From CAZVWQ01 sp964631275 (GTDB taxonomy: Bacteria > Patescibacteriota > JACMRA01), in NCBI GenBank assembly GCA_964631275.1, contig CAZVWQ010000018.1, positions 1-32,377 of the forward strand: DNA of 32,377 nt, given 5' to 3'. The translations under genes were made by a program, and so were the position numbers. Positions 14,582-23,789 of this stretch are shown one piece after another (within the stretch, counting starts at the first letter, position 1; each line of letters opens with the position of its first letter). The notes below the pieces were generated by a model that did no database searches, had not been told where the DNA came from, and saw nothing but the letters and a program-made list of their open reading frames with translations.

Positions 14582-15396
14582 TGGATCTAGTTATAATTAA
14601 ATTAGGCGGTTCATTGATTACTGATAAATCTAAACCTTATATTCTAAATAAAATGAGTTTGGATCATGTGGTTAATGAAATTAAAAAAGTTAGAAACAAT
14701 TTTTCTCAGCTTAGAATTTTACTTATTAACGGTAATGGGTCTTTTGGGCACTTTACAGCCAAAGAATTTGAAATCGACGAAGGCAGGCAAGATTTAGATG
14801 AGGTAGATTTATTTGGCTTAGCTCGTCTGCAAGAAGATACTTCGAGGTTAAATCGCATTTTGATTACTAGACTAATTCAAAAAAAACTACCAGCGGTGCA
14901 TTTTAGTATTTCTAGTAACTTAATTTTGACTAATCCCAAATCTAAAGATTTGTATAATTTTAATTCACAAACTTTAGAAACCTATCTTCAAAAAAATTTT
15001 CTTATAGTTTGTAATGGTGAGGCGGTTTTGACTAAGGATTTGAACTTTACAACAGTTTCTTCGGATTTACTTCTGACAATTTTTGCCAAAAATTTACAAA
15101 AAAAATTTAGACTAACTGAAGTTTGGAATTTAGGTAATTATATTGGGGTTGTAGATTCTAAGGGTAATTTGATTCCAACTATTAATTCTTCTAATTTCCG
15201 GCAAATTAAAGAATTTCTGTCTGAAGCAAAAGAAACTGATGTTTCTGGCGGTATGAAACAAAAAGTAATTGAGTTTCTTAACTTATCAAAGCTTGGTTTT
15301 GTTATCAAAATTATGGATGGTAGAAATATTGATATGTTAGAAGTTATAAATGGTAAAAGGTCAGGTACTTGGATTGAAACAGTAAATACGTCCTAA
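14581..15396 (+). CDS. Isopentenyl phosphate kinase family protein
   Basis: A 271-aa amino-acid-kinase-fold enzyme. The family phosphorylates isopentenyl phosphate to isopentenyl diphosphate using ATP. Seen: IIKLGGSLITDKSKPY with the two Lys expected near residues 7 and 16; INGNGSFGHFTA with the substrate-binding His (His57, equivalent to His60 of the Methanocaldococcus enzyme); ETDVSGGMKQK near 220-230, matching D-V-T-G-G-M; and a final GKRSGTWI. Departures: the usual H-G-G-G is N-G-N-G, and the usual T-D-V-D-G is WNLGNYIGVVD, so activity or substrate may differ. Fosfomycin kinases are the nearest alternative. Starts on the stop of the HAD gene. Confidence 0.75.
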   Translation: MDLVIIKLGGSLITDKSKPYILNKMSLDHVVNEIKKVRNNFSQLRILLINGNGSFGHFTAKEFEIDEGRQDLDEVDLFGLARLQEDTSRLNRILITRLIQKKLPAVHFSISSNLILTNPKSKDLYNFNSQTLETYLQKNFLIVCNGEAVLTKDLNFTTVSSDLLLTIFAKNLQKKFRLTEVWNLGNYIGVVDSKGNLIPTINSSNFRQIKEFLSEAKETDVSGGMKQKVIEFLNLSKLGFVIKIMDGRNIDMLEVINGKRSGTWIETVNTS

Positions 15397-15480
15397 GATC
15401 TTTCAAAAATCTTTATTTTTTTGATTAACTACAATAAAAGTAATCATTTTGCATAAATTCAACACTTTTTATCTTATACC
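15396..15480 (+). repeat. Interspersed repeat R2, copy 2
   Basis: Begins AAGATCTTTCAAAAATCTTT then a T run and GATTAA, with GCATAAATTCAACACTTTTT; similar to 136-255 and 28455-28495. Overlaps the stop of the kinase gene by one base. Confidence 0.6.
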
Positions 15481-15485
15481 CAAAT

Positions 15486-15526
15486 GCTAGAGCAAGCTTG
15501 CTTCAGAGGGCCTTAGGCTTCTAGGC
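15486..15526. other. Palindrome-rich spot in the long gap before htrA
   Basis: AGCAAGCTTGCT (a 12-bp perfect palindrome) is followed by GGCCTTAGGCTTCTAGGC, which can fold on GCCT/AGGC. It is G+C-richer than its surroundings and could be a degraded repeat or a structured RNA. The rest of the 829-bp gap 15397-16225 holds R2 and a weak R6-like patch, but no credible ORF. Confidence 0.35.
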
Positions 15527-16225
15527 GATAAAAGATGGACAAGGTTATAAATGTAAAAGTTGATAGTAATTTTTTATTAAAATAAACTAAATTTTGAATA
15601 AGAAGAGAAGTTTAATATACAAAGATCTAAGTCATCTATGGGTTAACTATAAAATAATCTTATCCCGTAATTAAAGAAAATAATCGATTTACCCTTTTAT
15701 TTGATTATAAAAAACTACTGATCCAACTAAAATAATGAGTTTTGTCATTAAACAAATCTAAATTAGAAGTAAATTCTATATCTACAGGGATGTTTGTCTT
15801 AATTATAGATGCATATCCTACTTTTTAATATTTATTTAATCAAGTTTGGAGTTTCGCTATTAAGAGTTTACAAGGCAAGATTATTCTTGAAGGCTTAAAA
15901 ATAGACTTGTGTTTTTTAATATAATTTGTTAATTTTGTTAGTATTTGTTAAACATTTGTTTGACTATTAATAGATTCTTACATATACTTATAGTTAGTAT
16001 TACAGTTAGTGTCCAAAAATTATACCCTTTAAGGTTGATTTTTTTACTTATGCACATTTATAGTCAAAATTCTCTTCAAATAAAAAATTGGTGTATCTAT
16101 AAAACCTAGCTAAATAAAAGCTAAAAATTTGTTTAAATTTAGTAAATTAACTATAAGAAAAACCTGCTAATCTCAAAAAAGCAATAAATAACCAAACTGC
16201 GTATAAAAAATTAATAAACAAAAAT

Positions 16226-17782
16226 ATGACTTCTAGCTTGAATCCTCAAGATTATCCAGAAAACAAAATTAATTCTGACTACCCACCACAAAATAATCAA
16301 GAACCAATTATCCTAATGCCTTCATCTGGTTATAGTCCAGATCCTTATCAGTCTTCGATTAATTCATCCTCTGGGTCAACATCTACTACTAGTCCTTATA
16401 CCCTTAATACCAGTGAAGATCCTTTTACTGCAGATTTGGATAATAATAAAATCGAAAAAAACGAACCAAAAAAGAGTTTTGGTAATAAAATATTTTCTTT
16501 TTTTGCTGGGACTTTGGTTTTTATTTTATTGTTTTCTAGCGGGATTATGATTTTTATGTTAACTAGTCCTAGTCATCCTTTTTCTCAATATATTGTTAAA
16601 AATACCTTCTTAGGTAAGGTTGTAATTTTACCTGAAGGTAACTCTAATAATTCTAACCCAAGCTCTAATAATAATCAACAACAAACTAGTGTAGAGTTTG
16701 CTACTCCAGATGGTCAGCTAACTGTAACTCAAGTAGTTCAAAAATCCCTACCCTCAGTAGTTTCTATTTCTATTAAAGAAAAAAGGGAAACAATAGAAAA
16801 CCTATCGCAAGATCTAACTGCTGGAACAGGTTTTATTATTAAAGAAAACGGTCTTATAGTCTCTAATAAACACGTAGTCTCTAAAGCCTGTGAATCTGGT
16901 ATTAACAATATCCAAATTACTGGTTTGACTCATAATAGCGACGCCTATGATCTAGAATTACTAAGTATTGATCCAATCGAAGATATTGCTATCCTTAGAA
17001 TAAAAAATCCTGGAGATCAAACTTTTGCACCTGTGGAATTTTTTGACAGCAAAAATTTAGAGCTTGGTCAAGACGTAATTGCTATTGGTAATGTCTTAGG
17101 AGAATTACAAAACACGGTAACTAAAGGTATAGTTTCGGGTCTTAATCGAAGTTTTAATACTGTACTTATAGACAAGTGTACACAACAAGAATTTAAAGCT
17201 GAAAGTTTAATTCAGACTGATGCAGCCATTAACAGGGGAAACTCAGGAGGCCCTTTGTTTAATTCTACTGGTCAATTAATTGGCATGAACACTCTAGGTA
17301 CTACTGATGCTGAAAATATTGGGCTAGCTCTACCTGCAACCACAATTAAGAATGTTGTTGACTCCTTCGAAAGAAACAATAAAATTGTCAGACCTAGAAT
17401 CAGAATTCAGACTGTGCCTATAAATTCTCTTTTAAAAGCTCAAAATCCTTGGCTACCAGTAGAAAATGGAGAATTAATCTATACAGAAACTGGTAACTCC
17501 GTACCTCAAAACTCTCCAGAAGACCAAGCAGGTTTGCAAGAAGGGGATATAATTGTAGCTATAAATGGGAACAAATTAATTACTAGTGCTGACAATCCTT
17601 CGCCTTTAAGAAGAGAGATTTTAAATAAAGTAGCCGGAGAAAATATTAAATTATCAGTTTTAAGAGTTGTGGGAGCTGATGAGAATGGTTTTAGTTATAG
17701 CCAAGATACAGAAGATATTACCATTCCTTTAGGTTCTGCTAGTTTTAATTTAGATAGCTTAAAAGTAGAATTTGGATCATAA
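16226..17782 (+). CDS. htrA: HtrA/DegP-type membrane-anchored serine protease with PDZ domain
   Basis: A 518-aa protease that degrades or handles misfolded exported proteins. Order: disordered Ser/Pro/Asn-rich cytoplasmic part 1-85, transmembrane helix about 89-112, Asn/Gln linker 138-153, trypsin-fold domain about 165-380, PDZ domain about 405-490. Catalytic triad: His216 (SNKHVVS), Asp253 (EDIAILRI), Ser340 (NRGNSGGPLF). The PDZ shows AGLQEGDIIVAINGNKL. The longer cytoplasmic tail resembles the membrane-bound HtrA of Gram-positives rather than free periplasmic DegP. Convergent with clpB. The start is ATG in an A-rich context without Shine-Dalgarno. Confidence 0.93.
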   Translation: MTSSLNPQDYPENKINSDYPPQNNQEPIILMPSSGYSPDPYQSSINSSSGSTSTTSPYTLNTSEDPFTADLDNNKIEKNEPKKSFGNKIFSFFAGTLVFILLFSSGIMIFMLTSPSHPFSQYIVKNTFLGKVVILPEGNSNNSNPSSNNNQQQTSVEFATPDGQLTVTQVVQKSLPSVVSISIKEKRETIENLSQDLTAGTGFIIKENGLIVSNKHVVSKACESGINNIQITGLTHNSDAYDLELLSIDPIEDIAILRIKNPGDQTFAPVEFFDSKNLELGQDVIAIGNVLGELQNTVTKGIVSGLNRSFNTVLIDKCTQQEFKAESLIQTDAAINRGNSGGPLFNSTGQLIGMNTLGTTDAENIGLALPATTIKNVVDSFERNNKIVRPRIRIQTVPINSLLKAQNPWLPVENGELIYTETGNSVPQNSPEDQAGLQEGDIIVAINGNKLITSADNPSPLRREILNKVAGENIKLSVLRVVGADENGFSYSQDTEDITIPLGSASFNLDSLKVEFGS

Positions 17783-17800
17783 ATTCTTATCTTTATAGAA

Positions 17801-17950
17801 CCTATTTGATTGTTTGTCCTTTAAAGCAAAAATTTTTAAGTTTTAGTTATAAACCTCCTGCGGTAAAACAAACTTTTCTTAAATTATAAAGTAAAAACCT
17901 ATTGCCCTAAATTTAGCTCTTAATAAGGAAGTAAATCTCTTATTTAAGAT
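17801..17950 (+). repeat. Interspersed repeat R5, copy 1
   Basis: Contains TATTTGATTGTTTGTCCTTT, AATTTTTAAGTTTTAGTTAT and ATTGCCCTAAATTTAGCTCT followed by AAGGAAGTAAATC; parallels 26521-26675 along its whole length and 24130-24169 and 28495-28545 in its right half. Confidence 0.65.
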
Positions 17951-17951
17951 A

Positions 17952-17995
17952 AATTCTTAATGGTTAATTACCATAACGATTAGTCTAAAAGGTAT
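17952..17995 (+). repeat. Interspersed repeat R1, copy 3
   Basis: AATTCTTAATGGTTAATTACC then ATAACGATTAG and CTAAAAGGTAT. It abuts R5 directly, showing the mosaic arrangement. The rest of 17996-18221 between htrA and clpB holds nothing recognised and no terminator hairpin. Confidence 0.75.
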
Positions 17996-18221
17996 AAAAA
18001 CTATCACTTGTAGCTCTACTCGAGAATTTTTCTATGAAAGTTGAAATGTAATTTGTATTTTGAAACAAAGCTATTAGACCTCCTGCACTGAAATTTTTAT
18101 TCGTTTGATTGAGTAAACAAAAATTATAAATTTTTAAAAATTCTGAATTATTATTTTTAATTAGAGGTTAAAGAGCTTTACTGCAAGTAAGTCTATTATT
18201 AATTTACTGCAAAAAACTACT

Positions 18222-20780
18222 CTATCTAAATTCATAACCTTGGCCTTCATGATAATCTATAACAATAACTTTATGGGTGTTTATTTCTCCTCTTAAAATT
18301 TTTTCTGCTAGAAGGTCTTCGATTTTTTTAGAAATAGTTCTTCGTAATGGTCTAGCTCCAAAAACTGGATCATAGGCTTCCTCGGCAAGTTTTTCTTTGG
18401 CTTTACGAGTTAAATCAATTCGGATTTGATTTTCTAATAATCTCTGATTAATAAGTTCAATCTGTAAGTCGATAATTTGTAAGATTTCGTTCTGATTAAG
18501 TCCACTAAAAAGAATAATATCATCAATACGATTTAGGAATTCTGGACGAAAGAATTTTTGTAAACCAAGCAAAACTGACTTTTGAATACTATCGTAACCA
18601 AGTCCTTGTTTAGTCATTTCCAAAATCTCTTGAGAGCCAAGATTAGAAGTCATAATTATTATAGTATTACGAAAATCAACTACTCTACCTTGGGAATCAG
18701 TCAGTCGTCCGTCATCTAACACTTGTAAAAGTAAATTAAAAACTTCTGGATGAGCCTTTTCTATCTCATCAAAAAGAACTACAGAATAAGGCCTCCTTCT
18801 GACAGCTTCAGTTAATTGACCACCTTGATCATACCCAACATAACCTGGAGGAGAACCAATTAGCCTAGAAACTGAGTGTTTTTCCATATATTCACTCATA
18901 TCAATTCTAATCATGGCTTCACCAGAATCAAACAAAAATTCAGCTAAAGCTTTAGATAATTCGGTTTTACCAACTCCTGTAGGTCCAAGAAAAATAAAAC
19001 TTCCTATCGGTCGGTTTTGATCCTTAAGACCAACTCTAGACCGTCGAATGGCATTACTCACGGCTCCAATAGCCTGATTTTGGCCGACTACTTTTTGGTG
19101 TAGAGTTTCTTCTAATTGTAAGAGTTTTTCTTTTTCTCCTTCAACTAATCGATTAACTGGGATTCCAGTCCAGTGGCTGACAATTTCGGCGATAATTTCT
19201 TCATTTACTTCAAGTTTTATAAACCTAGCTTGTTTAAGTTTTTCCTCTACTTCTTTGAGTTCGGATTCTAGTTTTGGTAATTCTATTTTTTGGACTCTAA
19301 CTAAATTTTCTAGATCAACTTCTCTTTCATACTTTTCTAAATCTATTTTACGACTATCAATTTGCTCTTGTAATTCACGTAAATGCTCTAGGTTATTTTT
19401 TTCTAGTTGCCATTCTGATTTGAGTTTGTTTTCTTCATCGTTTAAGATTTTTAAGTCCTCTTCGATTTGATTTTTACGATCTTGTAATCGAGGATCTTTT
19501 TCTTGAGCTAAACTTTGTTTTTCAATTTCTAGCTGAAGTTTTTTACGTAGCAATTTGTCAATAATTTCTGGTTGAGAATCTAATTGCATCCTAATTCTAG
19601 AAGCAGCCTCATCGATCAAGTCAATGGCTTTATCTGGTAATTTACGTTCTGATAGATATCTGTCACTAAGTTGACTAGCGGCAATTAAAGCTAAATCCGA
19701 AATTCTAACTCCATGGTGTAATTCATATTTTTCTTTAATTCCTCGAAGGATTGAAATTGCATCTTCTACATTTGGCTCACCTACATATATAGGTTGAAAA
19801 CGTCTCTCTAGGGCCGAGTCTTTTTCTATTTCTCGATATTCCTTAAGGGTAGTAGCCCCAATCATTCTAAGTTCGCCTCTGGCTAAGGCTGGTTTAAGCA
19901 TATTACCAGCGTCGCTAGCTCCTTCACTCTTGCCAGCACCCACAATAGTGTGAAGTTCGTCAATAAAGATTATTATTTGACCGTTAGAGTCGACCACTTC
20001 GTTAATTATATTTTTAAGTCTTTCTTCAAAATCACCTCGATATTTAGCCCCAGCTAGAAGATTAGAAATTTGCAAACTAATTAGTTTTTTATTTTTTAGG
20101 CCTTCAGGAACATCTCCTTTGATAATTCTTTGAGCCATACCTTCGATAATAGCTGTTTTGCCAACTCCTGGCTCGCCGATCAAGACTGGATTATTCTTGG
20201 TTCTACGCAATAGAATCTGGATTGCTCGTCGAATTTCTTCATCTCTACCAATTACAGGATCTAACTTTCCTTTTTTAGCTAGTTGGGTAAAATCGATTCC
20301 GTATTTTTCTAGAGTTTCAAAGTTTTGATCAGAGTTTTGACTGTTTATTTTATGAGTTTTTCGAAGTTTATTAATAGCTTCAAGTAGTTGATTTTTATCA
20401 ATTAATTTTTGGTAGTTACTTTCTAGAATTAAACTTTCAAAGAGCGTATCTACTCCAACAAAACTATCTCCTTGAGATTCCGCTTTTTTAGTAGCTTTTT
20501 GAAAAATTTGTCCGAGCTTAGGACTTATGTATTGACCACTAGTAGCCTCAGGTCCACTGACTGTTGGTAGTTTATTTAGACTAGTATTAACTTCTTCAGC
20601 AAATCTTTTAGGGCTAATCTGACTAATCTCCAAGATTCTTTTAGCTACAGAATCAGGTTGATCTAGTAAGGATTTTAATAAATGTTCTACTTCGATATAC
20701 TGATTGTTTCTTTCGGCGGCTAAATTTTGAGCTAATGAAATAGCTTTCCAGCTACTTTCGGTAAATTTTTCTGGATTCAT
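18222..20780 (-). CDS. clpB: ATP-dependent disaggregase ClpB
   Basis: An 852-aa hexameric AAA+ chaperone that threads proteins out of aggregates with DnaK help. Seen: Clp N domain (1-145), first ATPase with GEPGVGKT (202-209) and IIIFIDELHTIVGAG, the coiled-coil middle domain (about 400-525) that distinguishes ClpB from ClpA/ClpC, second ATPase with GPTGVGKTE and VVLFDEIEKAHPEV, an arginine finger region FRPEFLNRIDDII, and a D2 C-terminal domain. Full length; no ClpP-binding loop is evident. The start is ATG. No CIRCE element (TTAGCACTC-N9-GAGTGCTAA) was found upstream. It diverges from nusA across an 830-bp gap. Confidence 0.96.
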   Translation of the reverse strand: MNPEKFTESSWKAISLAQNLAAERNNQYIEVEHLLKSLLDQPDSVAKRILEISQISPKRFAEEVNTSLNKLPTVSGPEATSGQYISPKLGQIFQKATKKAESQGDSFVGVDTLFESLILESNYQKLIDKNQLLEAINKLRKTHKINSQNSDQNFETLEKYGIDFTQLAKKGKLDPVIGRDEEIRRAIQILLRRTKNNPVLIGEPGVGKTAIIEGMAQRIIKGDVPEGLKNKKLISLQISNLLAGAKYRGDFEERLKNIINEVVDSNGQIIIFIDELHTIVGAGKSEGASDAGNMLKPALARGELRMIGATTLKEYREIEKDSALERRFQPIYVGEPNVEDAISILRGIKEKYELHHGVRISDLALIAASQLSDRYLSERKLPDKAIDLIDEAASRIRMQLDSQPEIIDKLLRKKLQLEIEKQSLAQEKDPRLQDRKNQIEEDLKILNDEENKLKSEWQLEKNNLEHLRELQEQIDSRKIDLEKYEREVDLENLVRVQKIELPKLESELKEVEEKLKQARFIKLEVNEEIIAEIVSHWTGIPVNRLVEGEKEKLLQLEETLHQKVVGQNQAIGAVSNAIRRSRVGLKDQNRPIGSFIFLGPTGVGKTELSKALAEFLFDSGEAMIRIDMSEYMEKHSVSRLIGSPPGYVGYDQGGQLTEAVRRRPYSVVLFDEIEKAHPEVFNLLLQVLDDGRLTDSQGRVVDFRNTIIIMTSNLGSQEILEMTKQGLGYDSIQKSVLLGLQKFFRPEFLNRIDDIILFSGLNQNEILQIIDLQIELINQRLLENQIRIDLTRKAKEKLAEEAYDPVFGARPLRRTISKKIEDLLAEKILRGEINTHKVIVIDYHEGQGYEFR

Positions 20781-20861
20781 AGTTATTAAATTAAAAATAA
20801 AAATACTATGTTAATTTTTTAATGACTATATACCTTTTTGGCTGATAGTTAGGATATTTAC

Positions 20862-20942
20862 ACCCATTCTAATCAAATTTGGTATAAGAGCTAAGCTTAA
20901 TTGAATTTTGAATTTATTTCGTGAGTTTTTGGATTTAAAAAC
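20862..20942 (+). repeat. Interspersed repeat R4, copy in the clpB-nusA gap
   Basis: CCCATTCTAATCAAATTTGG ... AAGCTTAATTGAATTTTGAA ... TTTTTGGATTTAAAAAC follows the R4 consensus. A diverged R3-like patch lies near 21388-21430 on the other strand. Otherwise the gap 20781-21520 shows nothing recognised. Confidence 0.5.
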
Positions 20943-21520
20943 TGAAATTTAGTTTGTGTAGTATAAGTTAAAAAAAATAAACTAGATGTAAACAGAATTT
21001 GTTTTGGTAATCTTAGAGCTTGTGAAGTTTTTTGTGGAGTAAAGTTTATAGATTCTCCGTAAGTATATTAAATATCCAAAGTAGTTTAGAGTCTTCAGTT
21101 AATAAACTAGACATGGACTTTTTGAATATTTTTTGTAAATCAATTATCTATAATTAAGTTTAATTTAGTTTTTTGTTTCTGACCAAAATCTAACAAAAAA
21201 TTAGCAAAGTGTCAAATAAGTTGCTAATTATGATTATAATCTTACATTTAACCTGTTTCGACTTAAAATTTTAAAAACTCAATTTTAGCTAGTTAATTAC
21301 TACTTTATTTCAAAATTTAATCTAAATGTGAAGAATATAAAAACTACTTTTGATGCTGATTAAGTTAAGTGAAAACTAAAATTAAAACTTCCAAAAAAAC
21401 TAAATTTTACTTTAAGGTCAGTATAAAAAACTAAAGAGTTTTATAAATACTAACTATAAAAATTTATAGTTTACTAGGATTTAATAAATCATATAGAGTA
21501 TGTTTTGCTTTTTCCAAAGC

Positions 21521-21549
21521 TTGACAAAAAAGCAGTAATTAGATTTTAT
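21521..21549 (+). promoter_or_regulatory. Candidate nusA promoter
   Basis: A consensus TTGACA (21521-21526), 17-nt spacer and TTTTAT (21544-21549, 4 of 6 matches). The predicted start near 21556 lies just before the hairpin at 21565, giving a short leader. Confidence 0.5.
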
Positions 21550-21564
21550 GTGTAATAATTATTA

Positions 21565-21590
21565 CTTCGCTACTGGCGAAGATTTTTTTT
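21565..21590 (+). terminator. Hairpin with T-tract 21 nt before nusA (attenuator candidate)
   Basis: CTTCGC - TACTG - GCGAAG stem-loop, then A and eight T. It has full Rho-independent terminator form and sits between the candidate promoter and the nusA start, so it could attenuate nusA itself. Confidence 0.75.
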
Positions 21591-21611
21591 AATCTATTTT
21601 AATTATTTATA

Positions 21612-22742
21612 ATGTCTATTAACCGAGAAGATCTTAAGCAGCAGATTGACATGATCTGTATTGAACGTGGCCTAGAACCAGAAGAAGTAATGAAGGCTAT
21701 CGAACAATCTATTGGCAGTGCTTATCGTAAAGAATTAGGTGAAAAAGAAAAAAACTACGAAGCTGAGTTTAATTTTAATGATGGTAAATATTCAATTTAT
21801 GAAGTAACTACAATCGTTGAGGAAGTAGAAAATCCAGAAAGAGAAATTAGTATCATCGATGCTCAACTATACAACCCAAATGCTAGATTAGGAGAGACTA
21901 TTCGTAAAGAAGTTTCTATTAATAACGAAATTGCTTTTGGAAGAATTGCTAGTCAGGTAGCTAGACAGGTTTTGTTTCAGTCAGTTAATTCTATCAGACA
22001 CACTAAAGTTCTTCAAAAATTCAAAGACCGGATCGGAGATGTAGTTAATGTTGAAATTGATTATTTTAAAAAAGGAGGTTACTTAGTTAAGTTAGGTCAG
22101 ACTACTGGTTTTTTATCTAAAGAGTCTTTGATGCCAATTGATAGATTCAAATCTGGACAAATAGTTAAAGCCTTAGTTGTTGATATCACCGAAGATAATC
22201 GAGGAAATTCTAGAGTAGTATTATCTCGATCAATTCCAGAATTTGTGATAGCCATAATTAAAAACGAAGTCCCAGAAGTAGAATCCGAAATTGTCACTAT
22301 TGAGAAGATTGTTAGAGAACCAGGTAGCCGAAGCAAAATTTTGGTTAAAAGCTCAGAAGAAGAAAATATTGACCCAGTCGGTACAATTTTAGGTCGTAAG
22401 AATGTTCGTATAATCAATATTATGCGAGAAGTATCGACTACGATGCAAGAAAAAATCGACATCATTGAATATAACCCAGATGATTTAGAATTAATGATTA
22501 TGGATGCTCTAGAACCAGCTGAGATTGAAAAAGTTGAGATTAACGAAGATCAAAAAACAGCTAAAGTTTATTGCTATCCAGAAGAAGCTGCTCTAGCTGT
22601 AGGTCGTGGTGGAGTCAACATCAGGCTAGCTGGAGAATTACTTGGGTACGATTTAGAGATTGTTAATATAGATGAAAAAATCGAACAAGATCTAATAAAT
22701 AAGGACAATGGAGAAGATGAAGTTCCTGATATAATTTCCTAA
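21612..22742 (+). CDS. nusA: Transcription termination/antitermination factor NusA
   Basis: A 376-aa RNA-polymerase-binding factor controlling pausing and termination. Seen: N-terminal polymerase-binding domain (about 1-130, beginning with LKQQIDMICIERGLEPEEVM and AIEQSIGSAYRKE), S1 domain (about 133-200, GDVVNVEIDYFKKGGYLVKL), then two KH domains (GTILGRKNVRIINIMREV and LAVGRGGVNIRLAGELLG). Lacks the C-terminal acidic repeats of E. coli NusA, like most non-proteobacterial versions. Acidic tail GEDEVPD. No rimP, ylxR or infB neighbour is present on this side, unlike the usual nusA operon; proC follows after 10 nt. The start is in TATAATG, no Shine-Dalgarno. Confidence 0.95.
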   Translation: MSINREDLKQQIDMICIERGLEPEEVMKAIEQSIGSAYRKELGEKEKNYEAEFNFNDGKYSIYEVTTIVEEVENPEREISIIDAQLYNPNARLGETIRKEVSINNEIAFGRIASQVARQVLFQSVNSIRHTKVLQKFKDRIGDVVNVEIDYFKKGGYLVKLGQTTGFLSKESLMPIDRFKSGQIVKALVVDITEDNRGNSRVVLSRSIPEFVIAIIKNEVPEVESEIVTIEKIVREPGSRSKILVKSSEEENIDPVGTILGRKNVRIINIMREVSTTMQEKIDIIEYNPDDLELMIMDALEPAEIEKVEINEDQKTAKVYCYPEEAALAVGRGGVNIRLAGELLGYDLEIVNIDEKIEQDLINKDNGEDEVPDIIS

Positions 22743-22752
22743 AATCAAATCT

Positions 22753-23550
22753 ATGCAAATAACTCAAAACAAAATCCTGATAATTGGTTATGGAAATATG
22801 GGTTCAAGTTTTTATAAAGGGTTAATCAAAATTTTTCCAGTTACGGATATTTTTGTAAGTGATAATAATCAAGATAAAATTGCTGAAATTCTACCAGCCT
22901 TCAAATCTACCAACCCTCATGAATTATTACACAAAGTAGACACTGTAATTATAGCTGTCAAACCTCAAGTATTTCCAGAACTAAGCCAGCAAATTCGCCA
23001 TTGGTTACAATCCAAACTAATAATCTCTATCATGGCCGGAGTTAAGATTGCCAAAATTGCTGAGCTTACAGACAGTCAACAAATTATTCGTTCGATGCCA
23101 AACTTGGCAGCTAGTGTAGAGAATTCGGTTACTGGCTGGCTAGCTAGCGAAGGTGTGACAGAAACCCAAAAAGCTTTAGCTAATCAAATCTTTGGTCAGA
23201 TTGGAGAATCCATAGAAGTTAAAAAAGAATCTCAATTAGACGAAATCACAGCTCTCTCTGGTTCTGGACCTGCTTACTATTTTTATCTTACTGAAATTCT
23301 CACAGAAAAAGCCAAAAACTTTGGTTTTAATACTACTGAATCTAAAAAAATTGCCGAAAGAACCTTGATTGGAGCAGCTAAACTACTTGAAAAAAACACT
23401 TATGATGCCAAAACTTGGAAAGAAATGGTAACTTCCAAAGGAGGAACTACAGAAGTAGCTCTAACCAGCATGACAGAAGACCATCTAGATGAAATCCTAA
23501 AGAGAGCAGTCAACAAAGCCAAAAAAAGGTCTGAAGAATTAAGCAAGTAA
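22753..23550 (+). CDS. proC: Pyrroline-5-carboxylate reductase
   Basis: Catalyses the last step of proline synthesis, NAD(P)H reduction of pyrroline-5-carboxylate, in the cytoplasm. The 265 aa are full length. Seen: nucleotide-binding IIGYGNMGSSFYKGL (N-terminus), DTVIIAVKPQVF, LIISIMAGVKIAKI, RSMPNLAA, and the C-terminal signature ITALSGSGPAYYFYL and MVTSKGGTTEVALTSM. It follows nusA by only 10 nt and is presumably co-transcribed. No proA/proB in view. Downstream, 23551-23789 is filled by repeats R3 and R4. Confidence 0.95.
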   Translation: MQITQNKILIIGYGNMGSSFYKGLIKIFPVTDIFVSDNNQDKIAEILPAFKSTNPHELLHKVDTVIIAVKPQVFPELSQQIRHWLQSKLIISIMAGVKIAKIAELTDSQQIIRSMPNLAASVENSVTGWLASEGVTETQKALANQIFGQIGESIEVKKESQLDEITALSGSGPAYYFYLTEILTEKAKNFGFNTTESKKIAERTLIGAAKLLEKNTYDAKTWKEMVTSKGGTTEVALTSMTEDHLDEILKRAVNKAKKRSEELSK

Positions 23551-23592
23551 CCAAAAACCTTTTGAGCTAATTTTTAAATTCACTACAAAGCA

Positions 23593-23703
23593 AGTTTCAG
23601 TTTTTTTGGAATCAAAATTTTTAGTTTCAATTAAGTTAAAATAAACCTTAAAAAGGAATATTTGAAAATTCAAAAATCGTAATTTGGTTTGGTTTGAGTA
23701 TAA
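23593..23703 (+). repeat. Interspersed repeat R3, copy 2
   Basis: TTTTTTTGGAATCAAAATTT, TTTTAGTTTCAATTA, AATATTTGAAAATTCAAAAA and TTTGAGTATAAAC; matches 28317-28432 (same strand) and 7385-7495 (opposite). Confidence 0.7.
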
Positions 23704-23705
23704 AC

Positions 23706-23788
23706 CCATTTCATAATCAAATTTAAGACCAAAGCTGAGTTTAATTTGATTTTAAAGGTATTTTGTAGCTTTTTAAGACTTAAATTTT
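23706..23788 (+). repeat. Interspersed repeat R4, main copy
   Basis: 48 nt (23731-23778) are identical to the reverse complement of 25708-25755. It directly follows R3 and runs up to the start of the PIN-like ORF. Confidence 0.85.
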
Positions 23789-23789
23789 G

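Noticed and set aside
20781..21611. CIRCE or other heat-shock operator upstream of clpB
   Set aside because: No TTAGCACTC/GAGTGCTAA pair or close variant found in the gap.
22097..22465. 122-aa minus-strand ORF inside nusA
   Set aside because: Antisense shadow of a strongly conserved gene with no recognisable product; same for the ORFs inside sua5, the HAD gene, clpB and the thioredoxin gene.
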